Shown: in pieces, positions 58,301-64,000 of the stretch
Layout: every line of letters starts with the position of its first letter
Position numbering within the stretch: position 1 is the first letter of the stretch
From: Ischnura elegans
Lineage: Eukaryota; Arthropoda; Insecta; Odonata; Coenagrionidae
Length of the DNA stretch: 64,000 bases
NCBI RefSeq assembly: GCF_921293095.1
Contig: NC_060248.1
Coordinates: 129,716,972-129,780,971, forward strand
Reading direction: 5' to 3'
Translations under genes and position numbers: made by a program
The notes under the pieces: generated by a model
Told to the model about the DNA's origin: nothing
The model's input: only the letters and a program-made list of their open reading frames with translations
The model's database searches: none

Positions 58301-59945
58301 CTTTCATTCACACCAAATATATTAAAACTTCATTCCCACTCAGTAACACAAGGCCATTCGCAATTAACAAAATACCATCATTCACACATATACGTCATTC
58401 AGATTAAATAATACATAATAAATGAATAAATAATAAAGAATAAATGCATTCAAAGGAAATAAAATATCTCATTCGCACCAAATAGCACAACTCTTTCATT
58501 CTAGATATCATACTTCATTCATATCATAAAACATTCCACATTCACACGAAATAACATACCTCATTCACATCATATAACACACCTCATTCAGACTAAGTAA
58601 TATAACCCCATTCACACGAATATTATACCACATTCGCACGAAATAGCACACATTTTTCAGACTAAATAATAACCCTCATTCACTCGAATTGAATACCTCA
58701 TTCACACAATATAACACCCCACATTCACACCAAAAACGCACATCATTCGCATAAAAAACTACCTAATTCACACGAACAACTACTCATTTTTACTACATTT
58801 CACTCTCATTCAAACGAAGAAAACATACCTCATTCACATCATACAACATTCCACATTCACACGAAATAATATACCCCATTCACAATATATTTAATACCTC
58901 ATTCACACGAAATAGCATACTTCATTCGCACGAAATAGCATACCTCATTCAGACTTAATAATATACCCTCATTCACTCCAACAATATACCACATTCACAC
59001 GAAATAGCATAAATAATTCACACTAAATAATATACCCTCATTCGCTCGAATAATATACCACATCAACACGAACAACATCCCTTATTCACATGAAATAGCA
59101 TAATTCATTCAGACTTCATAATATACCCTTATTCACTCGAATAATATACCTCATTCACACGAAATAGCATAATTCATTCAGACTTCATAATATACCCTCA
59201 TTCACTCTAATAATATACCTCATCCACACGAAATGGCATACCTAATTCACTTTAATAATACACCCTCATTCACTCGGTTAATATACCAAATTCACACGAA
59301 TAATATACCTCATTCACACGAAATAGCATACATTATTCAGACTAAATAATATACCCTCATTCACTCTAATAATATACCTCATCCACAAATGGCATACCTC
59401 ATTCACTATAAAAATTATACCCTCATTCACTCGGTTAATATACCAAATTCACACGAATAATATACCTCATTCACACAATATAACACCCCACATTCACACC
59501 AAAAAACACACATCATTCGCATAAAAAACTACCTAATTCACACGAAGAACTACTCATTTTTACTACATTACACTCTCATTCAAACGAAGAAAACATACCT
59601 CATTCACATCATACAACATTCCAATTCTCACGAAATAATATACACCATTCACATCATATTTCATACCTCATTCACACGAAATAGCATACTTCATTCGCAC
59701 GAAATAACATTCCTCTCATTCAGACTTAATAAAATACTATCATTCACACCAAGTAACAACGTCATTCACATTAAATAACGCACAATCATTCACTGTAATG
59801 CACGCCATCTAACACACACGTACTCAATTACTCTTATACAAATATACTAAATACCATTCTCACATTCACATTGAATCCCATTCTCACACGCCAACTAAAT
59901 CTCATTCACTCATTCACACAAATTAAATCAAATTAATCAAAAAAA
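58301..59945 (+). repeat. Tandem minisatellite array 2 with nested duplications
   Basis: Consensus close to cattcacacgaaatagcat plus acct. About 70 units. Variant blocks repeat at a longer scale: the block starting cattcacacaatataac at 58699 recurs at 59468 (769 bp apart) and continues for about 250 bp. The block starting ctctaataatatacc at 59205 recurs at 59364 (159 bp). This shows growth by unequal duplication of multi-unit segments. Confidence 0.9.
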
Positions 59946-60006
59946 TATAAAAAGGCGCATACAATGAAATAGACACAAAATATGAAACAAAATATAATCT
60001 CAGTCT

Positions 60007-60243
60007 TCAGTCTTCGGGACGCCACCATTCTTCATCTCTTGATTCTTCAAATGGGTCATATGTTCCCACTGTTGTCTTCATTTCTTGACGCTCTTCACTT
60101 CTCAGTCTATACAATTCGTTTCCTTCTCCATAATTGCTGAGTTCCTGAGTCACTTCAATTGGTCAATGTAGAGGCATTCCACGTTAATTATATTCCTAAA
60201 GCTGCTTCTTCAAGGTCCGTAATTGCAAGCTGTCCCTCTCTCC
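60007..60243 (-). other. Candidate terminal exon of a minus-strand gene
   Basis: Acceptor tatttgttttttaacag ends at 60244 and exon sequence begins at 60243. Joined to the exon at 62331-62237 in phase 0, the frame adds GERDSLQLRTLKKQL and stops at 60197. The same frame opens again at 60153 and runs 48 codons (VTQELSNYGEGNELYRLRSE, then MKTTVGTYDPFEESRDEEWW) to TGA at 60007. The three stops between the two open parts lie within 50 bases, so this could be a decayed coding exon or 3' UTR. No poly(A) signal is clear. Confidence 0.4.
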
Positions 60244-60299
60244 CTGTTAAAAAACAAATATCCAATGTACTCAACAATTAGGTGGAAAGGTCTCCTTGT

Positions 60300-62236
60300 A
60301 AGGCACGAAGGTTATCATTCTTGACATAACAAAGTGGAAAAAATAAGAATGTAATTGAAAAAAAAGGATTTTACTCACATGATTCAGTTCTAAAAATAAC
60401 GGAAATGGATGTCGAAATTGAAAAAAAAACTTAATCAGTGTCGTTGCTGAATATTTGGTCCCTGCTTAAAATTTGTATTATCTAAAAAGATTAATTTATC
60501 ATCGAAAAAAGCAAAACGAAGGCAAGGGTAAAAAAAAGGTCAACGAAAATTATTTGAAAAAACTAATTTTCATCTAATGTGGCTGACAAGATATCTTTTA
60601 GGAAACGTAAAAAAATATACTCTCAGGATTAAATAGAAATGGATGGCACCGTGAGAGGGGAAACTTCAGCTATAATATTCAATTATGCCGAGGCATTTAG
60701 GGTCAATGCAATAGGTACAAATGAAATTGACGTATGCAAGGATTAACTGGCATTTTAACAGCTAGAAAAATAAATAAAATGCACCCTTCAAAACACTAAA
60801 CTACATCAAACATTCAAAGATACAAATCAAATATTAAAAAAGAGGTATAATACAAAAGAAAGTGAACATCCTGATACTTCCAAATATTACTTTCTTATTA
60901 GTCTCGTAAATCGCGCAAGATACAATTGAATCAAATAAGAATTTAGCGTGAAAATTCATTTTTTCTTTAGAACAATTAGTATAAATAATCATCTTGGATC
61001 AAATGGATACGAAAAATATGGCTTTCTTGGAAATGAATACTAATTTTTATTGTTCAGCCCCAATTTTAGAACAATAAGTACTATTATTCGTTAAAAATCT
61101 CTGGAAAACATTATCAATGTAGTACATGATGATTTATATTTTGCCAAAAATTAGGTGCTTTGATAGGCGTTGTAAAATATTTTCCTGTCCATTTCTTTAC
61201 AAAATAACATTAATTCATATATATTTATAATTTTTAAAAATATTTATTATTTACAGTTCCATCGCACATAATTATCTACCCTACAAGTGATTTAATGATA
61301 ATAAAATAGTCATGCTATTTTTTAAACATTTTGTGATTTATGGCACCATTAAAGAATTTCAGGCCATATGAAGCTTCAATTAAACCTCTTCCTAACCACA
61401 TCAAAAAATCTATTACTGGGCACCTTAAAATATTTCCGAAAAACAAGTAGATTATTCGGCTCAGCACTCCGTGAAAATCGATTCTCCAGATCAAATCACG
61501 AATACAGTATTCATCATTCTACTTTCGCAAAGCTGAAAAAATACCCGTGGAAGACTGGACGACGGTTGAGAATTCTCTATCGAGGAAAGGGGGAAGAATG
61601 GCTACAAAATCACGCGCGGCACTGGTTTGGCGAAAAATATTTTTTTTACTTCCGAGACAGCGAACTGAAAATTTCAATAAAACAGAAAAGCATGCAGCGA
61701 ACTTGATGATCTGTTTTTAAAGGCAGCCGAACTTCTAACAAAAATATGGAAAAACACTGAGCAATTTAATATAAAGTAGTACTTTTCATCTTTTGCAGGA
61801 AATAGTTTAGCAGACAGGATTACTACCAAACTTATGTTGAACTGGGTTTCCGATATCCACCCCGACTGAATGAAAAACACTGGTAATAACGGTAACCGCA
61901 ACGAATACTACGGAAGAATTGGAGATATCGGAAGAATGATTTTAAATCTTTTTCTATTATTGTTATTTCATTAATTATTTCTCCTTTCCGTGCACTCTAA
62001 AAAACGGCAAAAATTGAAATATAAGGTCTCCGAATAAAAATCCGCCATCTGGAAGCCTTTATGTCTCGACGCAAAGGTATCAGATCAATTGCAACATACC
62101 ACGACGAACAAGTCCAATAAAAATAATACTACCGCATTTAACCAATATAAAAGTATCTCCCACTTTTTAAAAAATATTCACACTTTTAATTAATTTACGG
62201 ACACACAGAAAAAGCGTAATGGAATGCATTTCTTAC
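60300..62236. other. AT-rich, probable intron; one plus-strand ORF
   Basis: A 112-codon frame is present on the plus strand (61368-61706), rich in Lys, Arg, Phe and Ser, with no domain I recognise and no promoter or splice context. I regard it as chance. Confidence 0.35.
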
Positions 62237-62331
62237 CTTTTGGGGTGATGTCAGTGAACTATCGCATTCCGGATTAGCACGATTTTTCCAACGGCTTCCT
62301 GCCCACATCCTCCAAGATGAATGACTTGTAG
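62237..62331 (-). other. Candidate internal exon, minus strand
   Basis: Acceptor ccgtttctctctctccag and donor CCCAAAAG then gtaagaaatg are both near consensus and enclose exactly 95 bases. One frame is open throughout (TSHSSWRMWAGSRWKNRANP, then ECDSSLTSPQK). It joins in phase to the neighbours at 63433 and 60243. Together they give a 50-residue product beginning MEIATSHSSW. Another frame starting at an ATG with good context in exon 1 (MGREISTRNFFPWRS) would end inside this exon. No family recognised. Confidence 0.5.
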
Positions 62332-63432
62332 CTGGAGAGAGAGAAACGGGAATTGAATTTCCTCCGTGGATTCACATAAACACCATTAAAATGCAGTGAG
62401 ATTTATTGGGACTCAAGAATTGAATTTATATGCAGCCGTGCGCTAATTGTACGTAATGGCATAAAAAGCGCGTGTCTTACCTCTTAACGAAAAGTTGAAA
62501 AGGTGATTCATTTTGACAGAGAGGAAAGATAATAAAAATTAGGAGATATGGAGACATTTCTTCAGAGTGGTATACTAAGTTATAGAATAAACTAAGTTAA
62601 CTTACACTTATGTTTCAAAGCTTTAAATTGAGGTCTGTGGAAAATAGATTTTAAGTTATTTCTATTGAATATCTACGTAGGCAACAGTATAAAATGTTAT
62701 CTACGCATTCAAAGGTATTCAATCTTATTCACGAAAATAAAAAATTATGCTCCAAGAATAACTACTTTTGGAAAATTTTTGGGAAGGAGTCGAATTCATT
62801 AATAAGGAACGGAAAAAATCTCCAATATGAATCAATGATTCAACAATGCACTGATTGCATATTCAAACGCTCTTAAAAAATTGTAAAAACTGATAACATT
62901 CAGAGATCGTGGCATGCGAGCGTGTGTGAGACAAAGACGTTTAATAAAGGATGAATTTAAATTTATTTTTAAGGAAAGAGAACATAGGATGTCTTCTTTT
63001 AATGGCGCAGAAAAATCAAGAAACGAGGAAAGTAATCCAAATGGTATGGCAATGGTATTCCATCAAGAATAAAAAAAATGACAACTCAATCCGATACAGT
63101 AATGAAGCATTAAAATTTAAAAAATTACCAACTGAAAACTAAGTTGAAACAGTAATTGGTGTTCGAGAACTACTATTGAGTATAACTGTATAAGTTTATT
63201 AATCAAGCTTCGATTTTTATGGTGAATCTAGTTTTAATGGTACTCGGTTGAGAAAATAGATGAAGTTATAATTTTAATTTGGAAACTTATCAAGAAATAA
63301 GTTTATGGGATACACTTTCACTCACTCGCCCACCAAACGCATTATATCGCCCTCACAATGTGGTCAAATATAAAAAATGAAACAACATCCATAAGAGCAA
63401 TGGAGACATTTATTTTAAAACTTGATTCTTAC

Positions 63433-63544
63433 CGATCTCCATGGGAAGAAATTCCTGGTTGATATTTCACGTCCCATCTTCAGTTAACTGATTGTCTCAA
63501 TCTTCAGACGTCTTCATTACTTCGACCACGGAAATATCTTGAGC
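63433..63544 (-). other. Candidate exon 1b, minus strand
   Basis: Acceptor-like cgctctctccatag precedes GCTCAAGATATTTCC, and the 112-base exon ends at a strong donor (GAGATCG then gtaagaatc). From the acceptor one frame reads AQDISVVEVMKTSED and stops. Two downstream ATGs open frames that cross the donor. The first third lies in a 325-bp tandem duplication whose other copy has the candidate exon 1a. Confidence 0.45.
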
Positions 63545-64000
63545 CTATGGAGAGAGCGGGTTAGTACATACAAATAATAATGACCCTTCCCCCAAGGAAA
63601 AGCGTACGCCCCATTACAATGCACGGGAAGTCACCATGACACAAGGAGGAAATCACCACTTTCCCATCCAAGTGACACAGTTCCAATCCCATTCACTGCA
63701 ATGGTTAACAGCGCATGCCAGACCTCGGTTCGACACAAAAAAAACTAAAATTAACGCGAGCTAAAAACCCTAGCCTTACTCGACGCAATCATCACGGCCC
63801 TAAAGGCCCAAAAGCTAACCTAGTTGTGAAGCTGGGGTCCTCTTCACGTGAAGTTCCGATGTCTTGAGCCTGGGGAGAGAGTACATACAAGGAAAATAAA
63901 TAACCCTTCCCCCAAGGAATAGCATACGCCCCATTACAATGAACGGGAAGTCACCATGACACAAGGAGGAAATCACCACTTTCCCATCCAAGTGACACAG
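63537..64000. repeat. Tandem duplication, 325-bp period
   Basis: The segment from 63537 recurs from 63862 (tcttgagcct, ggagagag, acccttcccccaaggaa, gccccattacaatg, cgggaagtcaccatgacaca, aggaggaaatcaccactttc). The second copy runs to the window edge, so the total number of copies is unknown. Identity is above 90% over most of the second half. Confidence 0.9.
63820..63869 (-). other. Candidate exon 1a (duplicate of exon 1b start)
   Basis: Acceptor-like gtactctctccccag precedes GCTCAAGACATCGGAAC. The frame reads AQDIGTSREEDPSFTTR and stays open past a weak donor (CAACTAG then gttagc). AQDI is shared with exon 1b, and the rest has diverged. It could be an alternative exon or a non-functional copy. 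Confidence 0.35.

Noticed and set aside
56335..59945. CRISPR-like array
   Set aside because: The units are contiguous with no unique spacers and are degenerate, so this is a eukaryotic minisatellite.
61368..61706. 112-codon plus-strand ORF
   Set aside because: No domain, promoter or splice context; Lys/Arg/Phe/Ser-rich translation of AT-rich DNA inside a probable intron.

Overview
This window is arthropod-type nuclear DNA. It is AT-rich, has no operons, and no gene in it has a long uninterrupted reading frame. It is dominated by decayed transposable elements: non-LTR retrotransposon (LINE) copies of three families, a Penelope-like fragment with a GIY-YIG endonuclease, two Ty3/Gypsy fragments, a 3.75 kb hAT-type element, many short non-autonomous elements with inverted ends, and tRNA-derived SINE pieces. 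The species cannot be named from sequence alone. The LINE and Penelope types and a degraded arthropod-type transposon ORF suggest an insect or other arthropod.

Layout. 0-5 kb: a direct duplication (1-295 and 1836-2180) and a possible divergent promoter (3031-3812) with good 5' splice donors on both sides. 5-12.5 kb: a perfect 52-bp palindrome at 5240-5291, a Gypsy gag-protease remnant, and a nest in which LINE-B ends next to a Penelope fragment, which is in turn interrupted by a hAT-type element (8163-11916). 13.7-16.9 kb: a LINE-A copy split by a 1.6 kb insertion. 16.9-18.4 kb: direct repeats bracketing a LINE-B 3' end. 20.5-23.8 kb: a second divergent promoter of the same design, a candidate spliced exon, and another duplicated segment bracketing a LINE-C 3' end. 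24.3 kb: a tRNA-Asn-like sequence. 25-26 kb: open reading frames with splice-like borders. 28-33 kb: LINE-C and LINE-B copies and a TA-flanked MITE. 35-43 kb: more MITEs and SINE pieces. 43.3-44.6 kb: a Gypsy pol fragment whose domains are in permuted order. 49.3 kb: a fold-back repeat. 52-55 kb: LINE-B, two hAT MITEs with perfect 8-bp target duplications, and a LINE fragment whose parts face each other. 56.3-59.9 kb: two large arrays of a degenerate 22-24 bp repeat. 60-64 kb: a minus-strand candidate gene with three or four exons, whose first exon region is tandemly duplicated.

The best candidates for something undescribed are the spliced minus-strand unit at 60-64 kb with its duplicated exon, the two look-alike divergent promoters, the TA-MITE family that carries the same E-box and CRE motifs as those promoters, and the hierarchical minisatellite. 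Most short open frames in the window are chance or transposon frames and are not listed.
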